Part shown: in pieces, positions 1-8,947 of the stretch
Position numbering within the stretch: position 1 is the first letter of the stretch
Layout: every line of letters begins with the position of its first letter
Source of the DNA: Robiginitalea marina
GTDB lineage: Bacteria > Bacteroidota > Bacteroidia > Flavobacteriales > Flavobacteriaceae
Reading direction: 5' to 3'
NCBI RefSeq assembly: GCF_024006985.1
Contig: NZ_JAMXIB010000002.1
Span: 248,001-312,000 of the forward strand
DNA: 64,000 nt
Notes under the pieces: model-generated
Told to the model about the DNA's origin: nothing
What the model saw: only the letters and a program-made list of their open reading frames with translations
Database searches by the model: none
Program-made: the position numbers and the translations under genes

Positions 1-2757
1 TTTCTGGTTGCGCTTGTCGCCGGCCTTCTCCGCCTGCTCCAGGAAGCCATCGACCTGGTAGACCAGGTAGGCCAGCTCCTGGGTCATGTCGTAGAGCTCC
101 ATGGTGGTGCGGTATTTTTGCTCCCTTTGGGCCGCAGTCAGGCCGCTCCGGTCGTCATATACCAGCTCGAAGGGGTGTTCGAAGGTTTCACGGCCTTTGG
201 TGATCACTGCCGTATAGGTGCCTGCGGGCACCGTGGGTGCCGTAAAAGCCCCGAAGGAAAAGGTTTTTCCTTTGGCCACTTTGGGCGGTTTGCGGCGATA
301 TCCCCATTCCACCACATTCAGGCCTTTCTGTTTTCCCGGTTCCAGGGTGGTAATAATATTCCCTTCGGCATCGCGGATCTCCATGGTCATTTTCCCGAAG
401 GTATGACGGCTTTTGAGGAAATACCGTATCTGCGCCCGGGTACTCCGGTTGGCCCCGACAAATTCCGTGGACACCGTGGAACTGCCGAAGTTGCTGGTCT
501 CGTCCATGACCGTTGGGGGCGTTCTGAAAAAATGTAGGGTAGATTCCATAACCTCCCGGCTCAGTTCCCGCAAGGGGGAAATATCATCCAAAATGATCAC
601 CCCGCGCCCATGCGTACCCATCACCAGGTCGTTGGTCCCTTTATGGAGTTCCAAATAGTGTACGGCCACAGGGGGCATGTTGTTGCGGAAGGGGGTCCAG
701 CTCAGGCCGCCGTCGAGGGTAATGAACAGGCCGAATTCCGTACCGAGGAAAAGCAGGTCCGGGTTTTCATAATCTTCCTGCAGCGCGCGGGCGAACCCTT
801 CCACTTCCCCGGTGGTAATGGAAGTCCAACTCGCGCCGTAATCGGTGGTCCGGTAGGCATAGGGGGTCATATCCCCGCGGGTGTGGCCGTCAAAAACGGC
901 ATAAGCCGTGGCCTTGTCGTGAACGCTGGGTTCAATGTGGTATACCCAGGTGTTTGCCGGCAACCCCGGGATGTTCCCTGAGGTATTGGTCCAGGTGTTT
1001 CCCCCGTCGCGCGTAATCTGCACGTTTCCATCGTCGGTGCCCACCCAGATCACCTGCTCATCCAGGGGGGACTCTGCAATGGTAAAGATGGTGGTATGGT
1101 TTTCTGCCCCGGAATTGTCCATGGACAGCCCTCCGGAATCTTCCTGCCCCTGTTTTGCAGGGTCATTGGTCGTAAGGTCCGGGCTGATTACCTCCCAGGT
1201 ATCCCCCATGTCCTCGGAGCGGTGCAGGTACTGGCTCCCCATGTAGAAGCGATCTGGCTGGTGGGGGCTTAGCGCCATGGGGGCATTCCAGTTAAATCGC
1301 AGGTCGGCCACCCCGGCGGTGGGCTGGGGCTGGATGGTTTTCAGGAGTTGTTTTTCGGTGTCGTACCTCCAAACGTTCTCGGCCCCCTGCATTTCGGAAT
1401 AGATTACGGGTTTGGTGGGGTGCTTCAGCACCCGGAAACCGTCCCCGCCGCCCACGGAGTTCCAGTCCCGGGCTGTAATGCCGCCAGGGGAAGAAGAGGG
1501 TCCGTACCAGGAACCATTATCCTGCAAGCCCCCATAAACATTGTAGGGGGTGGCATCGTCCACGCTAATGTGATAGAACTGCGACAGCGGAAGGTCTTCG
1601 TTGATCTCCAGGGTGTTGCCCCCATCCCAGCTGCGGTATAACCCCCCATCGGTAGCCACATACATGATATCGGAATCCACAATGCTGAACGCAATATCGT
1701 GGATGTCGCTGTGCATGTTTCCGAGGTTTTTAAACGTCTTTCCCCCGTCGCGGGAAATCGACCCGCTAAGGCCGGCCTTGACCACCACTTCGGGGTTGCG
1801 GGGATCCGTTACAATCCGGGAAAAATAAAAGGGCCGCACGGTGATCTCAAAATCGTTGTTCAGCTGTTTCCAGTTCTGGCCGCCATCGTCACTGCGATAC
1901 AACCCTTTGCGTTCCGGTTTTTCGGCTTCAATGACCGTATACAGCACATTCGGGGAAGTGGGTGCCACAGCAATGGCCAGGCGGCCCAACTGCCCTTCGG
2001 GAAAGCCGTTGTGGATTTTGTTCCAGGTCCGTCCCCCGTCGGTGGTCTTGTACAGGGCACTGCTGCCGCCCCCGGACTCGAACGACCAGGCAGTACGGCG
2101 AAACTCCCACATGGAGGCGTAGAGGACGTCCGGGTTGGTGGGGTCCATGGCCATATCGGCCAGGCCATTGCGCGGGTTTACATAAAGGATCCGCTCCCAG
2201 GTTTCCCCCCCATCGGTGGATTTGTACACCCCGCGTTCCTCGCTATCGCTCCACAGGGCCCCCAGGACCCCAACATAGATCACTTCGGGGTTTTCAGGGT
2301 GCACGATCACGCTCGCAATGCGCTCGCTGTTCTCAAAGCCAAGGGATTCCCAGGTACTGCCGGCATCGCGGGAACGGAACAGGCCGCAGCCCACGGAAAC
2401 ACTATTGCGCGTCCAGGTCTCCCCCGTTCCCACATAAATGGTGTTGTCGGGGTCCGACGGGTCGAGGGTGACCACCCCTATAGACTGACAATAGTCGTCA
2501 AAAACAGGGGCAAAGGTAGTACCTGCATCCCCGGATTTCCATACCCCTCCCCCGGCAGAACCCACATAGAGGATCCGCGGGTTGGCGGGATGCACTTCAA
2601 GGTCATTGATCCGCCCGCTCATCAGGGCAGGGCCGATGTGCCGGGCCTTCATATCCCCGAACAGGTTTGCTGCCCTCAGGGTGTCCTTTTGCTGCCCCAT
2701 TGCCGGCCAGGCAATGCCCAGTCCGGCCAGGACCATCCAGGCCATTAACTTTCTCAT
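1..2757 (-). CDS. Secreted VPS10/sortilin-like BNR-repeat protein, 3' part outside window
   Basis: The reading frame runs without a stop from an ATG at 2757 to the window edge (about 919 codons), so the C-terminus is missing. It starts with a signal peptide (MRKLMAWMVLAGLG...AMG). Many Asp-box/BNR motifs of the S-x-D-x-G-x-T-W type follow (SRDAGSTWE, STDGGETWE, TTDGGRTWN, SDDGGQNWK, SRDGGKTFK), the signature of sortilin/VPS10-type beta-propellers. A GTHGRGV segment near the end of the propeller is also typical of this secreted Bacteroidota family, often annotated 'glycosyl hydrolase, BNR repeat'. The later part resembles an immunoglobulin-like domain. Exported location is inferred from the signal peptide. 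The substrate is unknown and hydrolase activity is not shown by the sequence. Confidence 0.88.
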   Translation of the reverse strand, partial: MRKLMAWMVLAGLGIAWPAMGQQKDTLRAANLFGDMKARHIGPALMSGRINDLEVHPANPRILYVGSAGGGVWKSGDAGTTFAPVFDDYCQSIGVVTLDPSDPDNTIYVGTGETWTRNSVSVGCGLFRSRDAGSTWESLGFENSERIASVIVHPENPEVIYVGVLGALWSDSEERGVYKSTDGGETWERILYVNPRNGLADMAMDPTNPDVLYASMWEFRRTAWSFESGGGSSALYKTTDGGRTWNKIHNGFPEGQLGRLAIAVAPTSPNVLYTVIEAEKPERKGLYRSDDGGQNWKQLNNDFEITVRPFYFSRIVTDPRNPEVVVKAGLSGSISRDGGKTFKNLGNMHSDIHDIAFSIVDSDIMYVATDGGLYRSWDGGNTLEINEDLPLSQFYHISVDDATPYNVYGGLQDNGSWYGPSSSPGGITARDWNSVGGGDGFRVLKHPTKPVIYSEMQGAENVWRYDTEKQLLKTIQPQPTAGVADLRFNWNAPMALSPHQPDRFYMGSQYLHRSEDMGDTWEVISPDLTTNDPAKQGQEDSGGLSMDNSGAENHTTIFTIAESPLDEQVIWVGTDDGNVQITRDGGNTWTNTSGNIPGLPANTWVYHIEPSVHDKATAYAVFDGHTRGDMTPYAYRTTDYGASWTSITTGEVEGFARALQEDYENPDLLFLGTEFGLFITLDGGLSWTPFRNNMPPVAVHYLELHKGTNDLVMGTHGRGVIILDDISPLRELSREVMESTLHFFRTPPTVMDETSNFGSSTVSTEFVGANRSTRAQIRYFLKSRHTFGKMTMEIRDAEGNIITTLEPGKQKGLNVVEWGYRRKPPKVAKGKTFSFGAFTAPTVPAGTYTAVITKGRETFEHPFELVYDDRSGLTAAQREQKYRTTMELYDMTQELAYLVYQVDGFLEQAEKAGDKRNQK

Positions 2758-2807
2758 GTGTTTATCGTTTTTTTGGAGTTCTTAATTCCCGGTATCCTGC
2801 GGAAAGC

Positions 2808-3578
2808 CTATTGTTTATTCTCCCCGTCCGTCTGCGCGGGAAAGGCAAAGGCTGCTGTATCAACCTCGGGGTTCAGTTCAATTTGCTCCATGGTAATCGG
2901 CTGGGAAGCCCCGCCTTTGATCCCCTGCGACATGGAAAAAGGGAAATACAGCCCCCCTACCTCCTGGTAGTCGCTGAACGTAATCAGCTGGGTCTGTCCC
3001 TTCATGGGCCCGGAATGGATTTCGGATTCCACGGCAATGGGTACGTAGTTTTCGGCGTCAAAATAATAATACGATACATCTTCCCTGGTTTGCCCGTCTA
3101 CCGTGATGGGTTCCTTGACCAGCTTTATCTTGAAGGTCTCTGCGCCTTCCATGGTTTCGGTGCCGACCAGTTCCACGGTATAGCCCTTCTCCTTATAATC
3201 CAGGAAGGGATCGGGGAAATCGTTGGAATTGAGCTTCAGGTTGGCGAGGGTCTCGGCATCCCCTTTTTCGGGCTGCATGGTCATGAAGTTGGTGCTCCAG
3301 AGGGTCTCCCCGTCAAAAACGCCCTGTTTGATCTCCTTTCCCTGGAATTTGACCACGGTCATCTGGCGGCCGTCTTTCAGCTGATAGATCTCCAGGGGGA
3401 TTTCCATGCCCTGCTGGTTAACCTTGGCATTCATTTTCATGCCGGAAAGGGCCCTCCATTGCTGTTCACCCCCGGTGTTTTCAAAATAGGTGGCCAGGAT
3501 TTCATCGGCCGATTGTGCCTGAGTAGTAACCCCGGTAAAAAGGGCCACCGCCAAAAATGCGTAAGCGAATGTTTTCAT
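2808..3578 (-). CDS. Exported LolA-like (outer-membrane-lipoprotein-sorting-like) protein
   Basis: The product has 256 aa. I chose the ATG at 3578 because it begins a clean signal peptide (MKTFAYAFLAVALF...AQSA); an upstream in-frame ATG at 3674 would put 32 non-signal residues in front. After cleavage come a helical segment ADEILATYFENTGG and a beta-rich body with repeated short strands (KMNAKVNQQGMEIPLEIYQ, KIKLVKEP, SYYYFDAENYVPIAVESEI). This is the pattern of periplasmic proteins related to LolA/LppX (COG2834). Such proteins bind lipid or lipoprotein in a half-barrel, but binding here is inferred. The gene lies 50 bases upstream of the BNR-repeat gene on the same strand and may be co-transcribed with it. 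Confidence 0.75.
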   Translation of the reverse strand: MKTFAYAFLAVALFTGVTTQAQSADEILATYFENTGGEQQWRALSGMKMNAKVNQQGMEIPLEIYQLKDGRQMTVVKFQGKEIKQGVFDGETLWSTNFMTMQPEKGDAETLANLKLNSNDFPDPFLDYKEKGYTVELVGTETMEGAETFKIKLVKEPITVDGQTREDVSYYYFDAENYVPIAVESEIHSGPMKGQTQLITFSDYQEVGGLYFPFSMSQGIKGGASQPITMEQIELNPEVDTAAFAFPAQTDGENKQ

Positions 3579-3623
3579 GTTTTTTACGTTTATAGTTGCT
3601 GATGTTTTTGCATGAGTCTGAAA

Positions 3624-3631
3624 GGTAGGGC
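3624..3631 (-). promoter_or_regulatory. Imperfect TAnnTTTG-like -7 box before LolA-like gene
   Basis: On the minus strand the sequence reads TACCTTTC, which is 7 of 8 matches to the Bacteroidota -7 consensus TAnnTTTG. It lies about 46 bases before the ATG at 3578. No clear TTTG -33 box was seen, so this is a weak call. Confidence 0.3.
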
Positions 3632-3677
3632 ATTTGTTACAGATCACCACATCCGGATGGAAAAAACAGGCCATTCC

Positions 3678-6236
3678 CTAGACGCCTTCGCGCCTCAGCA
3701 CTTCCAGGGGCGGGCTCCGCAGTACGGCCCGGCTGTTGAGCAGGCCAATGCCGAGCACGGCCAGGCTGATCAGGGGGAATACCACCAGGAAAGGAATTGC
3801 CGAAGGCACAAAGCTCACTTCAAACAGGCCGTAAGCCAATAGCTGTGTGCCCGCAAGGGCGAGCAAAACGCCCATCAGGCTGCCAATGGCCCCCAGAAAA
3901 CAATACTCCAGGGCCGTGATTTTAAGGAGCTGGCGACTGCTGGCCCCCAGGGTGCGCAGCAACACGCTTTCCCGGATCCGCTGGAAGCGGGAAGTGCGCA
4001 CGGCCCCAAGGAGGACGATAAACCCGGTCAGGATACTGAAAAAAGCCATAAACCGGATGACCCAGGAGAGTTTTTGGAGGAGATCGCCCACCACCCCAAG
4101 CAGTTGCCTGATATCCAGGACTGACACGTTGGGGTAGGCGCGTACCAGTTCCTGCTGGAAGCGGGCTGAAACCGCCTCCTCAGGGGCATCGGTGGTCATG
4201 ACGTGGAACCTCGGAGCCGCTTCCAGCACCCCGGTTGGAAAAACCACGGAAAAATTCAATTGCAGGCGGCCCCAATCCACCTCCCGGATGCTGGCCACCC
4301 GGGTGTCCATCAGCACCCCCTGCACATTGAAAACCAGGGTATCGCCCACCCCGACCTGGGCGTCGCGGGCCACGTTGTCGGAAAGGGAAATTGGGATGGG
4401 GCCCGTGGTTTCAACAAACCGCGGCACCCACTCCCCTGCCACAAGGCGCTCGGAGGCGATCAGCGTATCGCGGTAGGTGACCCTGAATTCGTGGTTGAGG
4501 ATCCAGCCGTTGATGGTGGAAGTGCTGTCGCGCCGAAGGTCGTCCACGTTCCGCCCGCTGATCTGGTGGAGCCGCATGGTCACGATGGGGATGTTTTCCA
4601 CCAGGGGTAGCCCCATGGGGCGCATGATGCCGGCCACGCCTTCCTGTTGCCCAGCCTGAACATCGAGCAGGATCAGGTTGGCCGAAGGGGTATTGTCTTC
4701 CAGCCGGGCCCTGGCCAGGAGCATGTCCTGGGTAAAATACAGGGTACTGATCAGAAAGGTACCGATCCCGATCGCCACGACCAGCACCAAAGTCTGGTTG
4801 TTGGGCCGGAAGAGGTTCAGCAGGGCCTGCCGGGCCTCATAGCCCCAGGAATGGGGGAAGTAACGGCGGATCAGGCGCATGCCCCCCCAGGCCATACCCC
4901 CGAGCACCAGGAAAGCCGCCATGGTGGCGGCCACAAACCACAGGGCCCTCAGGGGGTCCTGCAAAAGGCCTGCTGCCACTGCCCAAATCCCGGCTGCCAC
5001 AACCACCAGGACTGCCCCGGTGAGCCACCGGGAGAGGACAGGGTCGGGCTGCCCGATGCGCAGTACGGAGAGCGGGCTCACCAGCCAACTGGACAGCAGG
5101 GGCAGCAACCCGAACAAAACAGCCATGACCACCCCAAGGCCCATACCGGTTAGCACTGGGCCCCAATGGATGGCCCAGGCGAGTTCCACCGGGAGGAAAT
5201 CGGCTGCCACGCCGGAAAACACTTCTTGCAGCAACAACCCCAGGACCGAGCCCAGAATGCCCCCCGCCAGGCCGATGGCGGTTACCTGGATCAGGAAAAT
5301 AAAAAAAGTTTGACGTCGTGAGGCCCCCAGGCATTTGAGGATGGCGACAAAGGCACGTTTCTCCTTCATGTAGAGTTGGACGGAGCTGGCGATCCCCAGA
5401 CACCCAAGGAGGAGGGCGATAAAGGCGACCAGTTTCAGGAAGCGGCCCACATTCTCAAAGCGCCTCCCCAGTCGCTGGCTGGTATCGGTATGCAGGTCCA
5501 TATCCGCTTCTTCTGCATCCAGAAGGGGGTCGAGTTGATCGTAAAGGCGTTCCAAATCCTGCCCTTCACGGGCCCTGAAATAATAGGCATATTCAAGGCG
5601 GCTCCCGGTTTGAACCAGGCCGGTGGCCTCCAGGTCCCGCAAAGGGATCCATACGGCCGGGGCCACGGACGTCGACACCACCGTATTCCCCGGGGCTTCC
5701 AGCAGGCTGCCCCCGACGGGGAACACCTTGTTCCCTATTTTTATGGAATCGCCGGGCTGCAGGCCGAATTGAACCATGAGGGTAGCATCCACAAGGGCCC
5801 TTCCTTCCCCCTGATAGGCTGCCGAAGCGGCAAGGGGGCGGCTAACCAGTTTCCCGTACAGGGGGTACTCCCCCTCCAGGGCCCTCACGCGGATCAGCTT
5901 GCTGCCTTCCTTGCCGGGAAATAAAGCCATCGAGAGGAAGCTCACCTCCCTTGAAGCTGGGCCCCCGAGGGAATCCATCAGCTGCTGCACCACCTCATTG
6001 GCCGGGCGGTCGCTGTCAATCAGGAAATCGGCCCCCATCAGTTCCCTGGATTGCCCGGCAATAGTGTCTTCCAGGGTATTCCCAAAGTTTTGGATCGAAA
6101 CGAGGGCCCCTATGCCCAGCACGATGGAGCTCATAAAAAGCGCCAGGCGCCTGAGGCCAGCACGGCCATCCCTCCAGGCCATCCGGAAAAGCCAGGAAAT
6201 CCCGGCCCGTTTGCCATTAACGGAGTTTTGCTTCAT
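3678..6236 (-). CDS. ABC transporter permease, FtsX/YbbP type (852 aa)
   Basis: This is the large permease of a MacB/YbbP-type exporter. It has an N-terminal membrane segment (residues ~20-45), a long periplasmic domain, then a cluster of hydrophobic helices around residues 265-460. A second periplasmic domain and three C-terminal helices follow, the duplicated FtsX-domain layout. The ATG at 6236 (MKQNSVNGKRAG) overlaps the stop of the ATPase gene by 4 bases (ATGA), so the two are translationally coupled. An earlier in-frame ATG at 6299 would lie deep inside the ATPase gene and is rejected. Relatives pair with YbbA-like ATPases and move or release lipids or lipoproteins. The cargo here is unknown. 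Confidence 0.9.
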   Translation of the reverse strand: MKQNSVNGKRAGISWLFRMAWRDGRAGLRRLALFMSSIVLGIGALVSIQNFGNTLEDTIAGQSRELMGADFLIDSDRPANEVVQQLMDSLGGPASREVSFLSMALFPGKEGSKLIRVRALEGEYPLYGKLVSRPLAASAAYQGEGRALVDATLMVQFGLQPGDSIKIGNKVFPVGGSLLEAPGNTVVSTSVAPAVWIPLRDLEATGLVQTGSRLEYAYYFRAREGQDLERLYDQLDPLLDAEEADMDLHTDTSQRLGRRFENVGRFLKLVAFIALLLGCLGIASSVQLYMKEKRAFVAILKCLGASRRQTFFIFLIQVTAIGLAGGILGSVLGLLLQEVFSGVAADFLPVELAWAIHWGPVLTGMGLGVVMAVLFGLLPLLSSWLVSPLSVLRIGQPDPVLSRWLTGAVLVVVAAGIWAVAAGLLQDPLRALWFVAATMAAFLVLGGMAWGGMRLIRRYFPHSWGYEARQALLNLFRPNNQTLVLVVAIGIGTFLISTLYFTQDMLLARARLEDNTPSANLILLDVQAGQQEGVAGIMRPMGLPLVENIPIVTMRLHQISGRNVDDLRRDSTSTINGWILNHEFRVTYRDTLIASERLVAGEWVPRFVETTGPIPISLSDNVARDAQVGVGDTLVFNVQGVLMDTRVASIREVDWGRLQLNFSVVFPTGVLEAAPRFHVMTTDAPEEAVSARFQQELVRAYPNVSVLDIRQLLGVVGDLLQKLSWVIRFMAFFSILTGFIVLLGAVRTSRFQRIRESVLLRTLGASSRQLLKITALEYCFLGAIGSLMGVLLALAGTQLLAYGLFEVSFVPSAIPFLVVFPLISLAVLGIGLLNSRAVLRSPPLEVLRREGV

Positions 6237-6922
6237 GGTTTGGAGGGTTCTTCCGGTTCCAGCATCCGCCCGCCCTGCAAGCGCAGGATGCGGTCGCACC
6301 GCCGGGCGAGTTCCATATCGTGGGTGACGATGACCAGCGTGGTCCCCGCTTCCTGGTTCAGGTCAAAGAGCAGGTCCACTACCCGCTGGCCGGTGTGTCC
6401 ATCGAGGTTCCCCGTGGGCTCATCGGCAAAGAGGATCTCGGGCCGGTTGGCAAACGCCCTGGCCAGGGCGACCCGCTGCTGTTCCCCCCCCGAGAGCTGG
6501 CTGGGGTAGTGATGGGTGCGGTCAGCCAGGCCAACCTTTTGCAACAGGGTACGGGCGGTTTCCCCGGCCCCGCGGAAGCCCTGCAGTTCCAGGGGCACGC
6601 TCACGTTTTCCAGGGCCGTCAGGGTCGGAAGCAATTGGAAATTCTGGAAAATAAACCCCACTTTCTCGTTGCGAAGGGCTGCCCGCTGGTCCTCTGTAAG
6701 GCTGCCAAGGTCCTGCCCGCAAACCTCCACAGTCCCGGAGTCCGGGGTGTCGAGGCCGGCACACAAACCCAAAAGGGTGGTCTTTCCACTACCCGAGGGG
6801 CCGACGATCGCAAAGGTTGTGCCCGAAGGGACCGCAAATGAAATGCCTTCGAGTACCGTGAGGTCGTTGCCCCCGCTGGAATAGCTCTTCCGAAGACGGT
6901 CTACGTTTAATATCTTTGACAT
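6233..6922 (-). CDS. ABC transporter ATP-binding protein, LolD/YbbA type
   Basis: The product has 229 aa with the complete nucleotide-binding set: Walker A GPSGSGKTT, Q-loop region FIFQNFQLLP, signature LSGGEQQRVALARA, Walker B ILFADEPTGNLD and the switch histidine in VIVTHD. The size and the LPTLTALENV segment are typical of the LolD/MacB/YbbA family. The start at 6922 (MSKILNVDRLRKSY) is preferred over the ATG at 6952, which would add ten non-homologous residues and approach the divergent gene. It is cotranscribed with the permease by a 4-base overlap. The divergent neighbour is a TesA-like esterase, the same arrangement as tesA/ybbA-ybbP in Escherichia coli. Confidence 0.93.
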   Translation of the reverse strand: MSKILNVDRLRKSYSSGGNDLTVLEGISFAVPSGTTFAIVGPSGSGKTTLLGLCAGLDTPDSGTVEVCGQDLGSLTEDQRAALRNEKVGFIFQNFQLLPTLTALENVSVPLELQGFRGAGETARTLLQKVGLADRTHHYPSQLSGGEQQRVALARAFANRPEILFADEPTGNLDGHTGQRVVDLLFDLNQEAGTTLVIVTHDMELARRCDRILRLQGGRMLEPEEPSKP

Positions 6923-6989
6923 GGATACGGCTGGTGGGTTAACAAGCTGCAAAAATTACGCATTACAACCTAAAAACGAAGGAATTGCC

Positions 6990-7700
6990 ATGGTAAGACT
7001 CTTAAAGTTTCGTTATATTTTTTTGATGATGGCCATTCTCGGTTGCCGGGACAGCAGTAAGAAATCCGCGCCTGAAGGGGCTGAAACCGGATTGCCTGCG
7101 GAAGAAACCCCCGCGGTTACCCAAAACACAAAAACAATTTTATTCTTCGGGGATTCCCTCACGGCCGGCCTTGGGCTGGACCCGAACCAGGCCTTCCCGG
7201 CCCTGATCCAGAAGCGCCTCGATTCCCTGGGCTATTCCTACCAGGTGGTTAATGCCGGGCTGAGCGGCGAAACCACGGCCAGCGGAAGGAACCGGCTCGA
7301 CTGGGTGCTACGGCAGCCTGTGGGGGTTTTTGTCCTGGAACTGGGGGCCAATGATGGCTTACGGGGCATCCCCCTGTCGGAAACGCGGAAAAACCTGGAA
7401 GAGATGATCGTAAAGGTGCGCGAAAAATACCCCGGGGCCCGTATTGTGCTGGCAGGAATGCAACTTCCACCCAACATGGGCCCGGAATACACGGGCGAAT
7501 TCCAGGACCTCTTCCCGGAGCTCGCCCAAAAACACCAGGTGATGCTGATCCCATTCCTCCTCAAAGGCGTTGGGGGGGTACCTGAAATGAACCAGGCTGA
7601 CGGCATTCACCCTACTGCCGAAGGCCATGCGGTGGTGGCGGAGAATGTCTGGGAAGTACTGGGTCCGGTCCTGGTGGAATATGCGGGTTCCCGTCCTTAG
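6990..7700 (+). CDS. TesA-like SGNH esterase, predicted lipoprotein
   Basis: The product has 236 aa. The ATG at 6990 is preceded by a purine-rich AAGGAA and begins MVRLLKFRYIFLMMAILGC, a lipoprotein signal with lipobox cysteine at residue 19; the in-frame ATG at 6921 would overlap the divergent ATPase start. SGNH-hydrolase blocks are present: FFGDSLTAGLG (catalytic Ser), AGLSGETTASG (Gly block), LGANDGLRG (Asn block) and DGIHPTAEGH (Asp/His dyad). These match the arylesterase/thioesterase I (TesA) subgroup, which cleaves esters and lysophospholipids. The lipobox suggests a membrane-anchored periplasmic enzyme. It is divergent from the YbbA/YbbP-like transporter genes. Confidence 0.9.
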   Translation: MVRLLKFRYIFLMMAILGCRDSSKKSAPEGAETGLPAEETPAVTQNTKTILFFGDSLTAGLGLDPNQAFPALIQKRLDSLGYSYQVVNAGLSGETTASGRNRLDWVLRQPVGVFVLELGANDGLRGIPLSETRKNLEEMIVKVREKYPGARIVLAGMQLPPNMGPEYTGEFQDLFPELAQKHQVMLIPFLLKGVGGVPEMNQADGIHPTAEGHAVVAENVWEVLGPVLVEYAGSRP

Positions 7701-7936
7701 GCGTACTGCGGCCGGTTCCTTGCCGTGGTAAAGCTCAAAGCCATTTTAACCCGGGCATTGGGACGGCGGTACAGCCGCGCCACCTGCCGGTTTTCCCCTT
7801 TCATTACAAGGGAGTCGGTGGTCAGGAGGACTACCTCCATGGTAATGGGGGTAACTTTGGCCTGGGCAGGCTTTTGTTGTCCGTAAGAGGAGAGGGCTAA
7901 AACCAGTGTAAAAACAACAGTAAAAATAGCTTTCAT
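7697..7936 (-). CDS. Small secreted protein of unknown function (79 aa)
   Basis: Its first ~20 residues form a signal peptide (MKAIFTVVFTLVLALSSYGQQ). The mature part is about 58 residues, basic, with no cysteines and no recognisable domain. The 3' end overlaps the convergent esterase gene by 4 bases. The start codon directly abuts one arm of an 11-bp inverted repeat that also contains a TAnnTTTG promoter box, so the ATG at 7936 is well placed and regulation by a repressor or activator at this repeat is likely. I do not recognise the family. Confidence 0.65.
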   Translation of the reverse strand: MKAIFTVVFTLVLALSSYGQQKPAQAKVTPITMEVVLLTTDSLVMKGENRQVARLYRRPNARVKMALSFTTARNRPQYA

Positions 7937-7971
7937 GGCTCGCGTTATTCTTTACAAAAGTAACGCGAGCC
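7937..7971 (-). promoter_or_regulatory. 11-bp inverted repeat embracing a TACTTTTG promoter box
   Basis: GGCTCGCGTTA at 7937-7947 and its exact reverse complement at 7961-7971 flank a 13-base spacer. On the minus strand the spacer and the first two bases of the upstream arm spell TACTTTTG (7962-7955), an exact TAnnTTTG -7 element. The downstream arm would form the whole short leader and touches the ATG of the 79-aa gene. No TTTG -33 box is visible. A DNA-binding regulator site or a leader hairpin are both possible. Confidence 0.6.
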
Positions 7972-8119
7972 CCGTGTGTGGAGGGGGGGTGAAATCGCTG
8001 AAAAGCCCCTGTTTCCCGGTATCCTGAAAAAACATCGGCAAGGGGTCCAAAAGACCCGTTAAACGGATTTGCCCTCCCGTTCCGCTTATCGGGATTATCG
8101 GCAATTCAACGGGTGGGTT

Positions 8120-8782
8120 TCAAAAATATCCGAGGTATGCGAGGGGGTCCGGGCAATTTTTGCGATAGTACTCCAGGGAAGCACGGGCGCATACCCCGGG
8201 GTAATCCCCCTGGTACCCTTCCGGGTCGCGGATAAGCTGGAAATGCAGGTGGGGGGCATACCCCCCGTTCTCTGCCGGCCCTCCCAGGCTGGCAAGTGCC
8301 TCCCCCTGCCTGAATTCCTTTCCCGGGTAGAGGCCGATGAGGCTTCCTTCCGATAAATGGCCATAAAGGCTGAACAGGCCTTGGCCTGCCAGGGTATGTT
8401 CAAGCAGGATGACCGGGCCGTAATCGCCCGGTTCCGTCCGGTTGGCCCAGCTATGGACCTTCCCGTCCCAGGGGGCATATACCACAGTCCCCTCAGGGGC
8501 CCAGAAATCCACCCCGAGGTGGAATTCCCTGGAGGCTTCCCCTTCCGGGTTGAAATGGGAAAACCCCTGGTAGAGGGCGCGCCGTTCGAGGTAGCCCCCA
8601 TAAGCCACCCTGCCCCCGGAACCCGCGAGAAACCCGTCCAGGTATCGCTGGCAGCTGGCAGGGTCCCTTAGGGCATCCCCCAGGGCTTTGTTGGCTATGG
8701 AAAGGTCGACCTCCCGGAAGGTGTCGGGCGGGAGCCCGGGGCCAAACAAGGGATAGGCTTTCATGGAAATGGGTTCAGGCAT
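8120..8782 (-). CDS. M23-family metallopeptidase without obvious signal peptide
   Basis: The product has 220 aa. The LytM/M23 zinc motifs are present: HLGVD (H-x(3)-D) and, about 70 residues later, HLHF. Between them lie the strand signatures GTVVYAPWDGKV and YGHLSEGSL. The family cleaves peptidoglycan or other peptide cross-links. There is no N-terminal signal sequence, membrane helix or coiled coil. The N-terminal ~95 residues (ANKALGDALRDPASCQRYLDGFLAG) are instead helical. An alternative ATG at 8764 (MKAYPLFG) would remove six residues. Neighbouring genes do not form an operon with it. An intracellular or non-classically exported role is possible; the substrate is unknown. Confidence 0.85.
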   Translation of the reverse strand: MPEPISMKAYPLFGPGLPPDTFREVDLSIANKALGDALRDPASCQRYLDGFLAGSGGRVAYGGYLERRALYQGFSHFNPEGEASREFHLGVDFWAPEGTVVYAPWDGKVHSWANRTEPGDYGPVILLEHTLAGQGLFSLYGHLSEGSLIGLYPGKEFRQGEALASLGGPAENGGYAPHLHFQLIRDPEGYQGDYPGVCARASLEYYRKNCPDPLAYLGYF

Positions 8783-8947
8783 TTGCCCGCAAAATAAAAA
8801 AATCCCGGGTGTTCACAACCCGGTGAACGTCCATGTTTTTTTAACCCCGGCGGACCCCGGACACGGGGCTTCTGCGGGAGAATTAACATTTTTTAGGCCT
8901 TCTTTGCGCCTGGCCGGTTGTATTTTAGGGGCCAAAAACGCTGCATT

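Noticed and set aside
1699-2748. Long plus-strand open frame opposite the BNR-repeat gene
   Set aside because: It is a G/P/H-rich shadow of the true minus-strand gene; no signal, domain or upstream start context.
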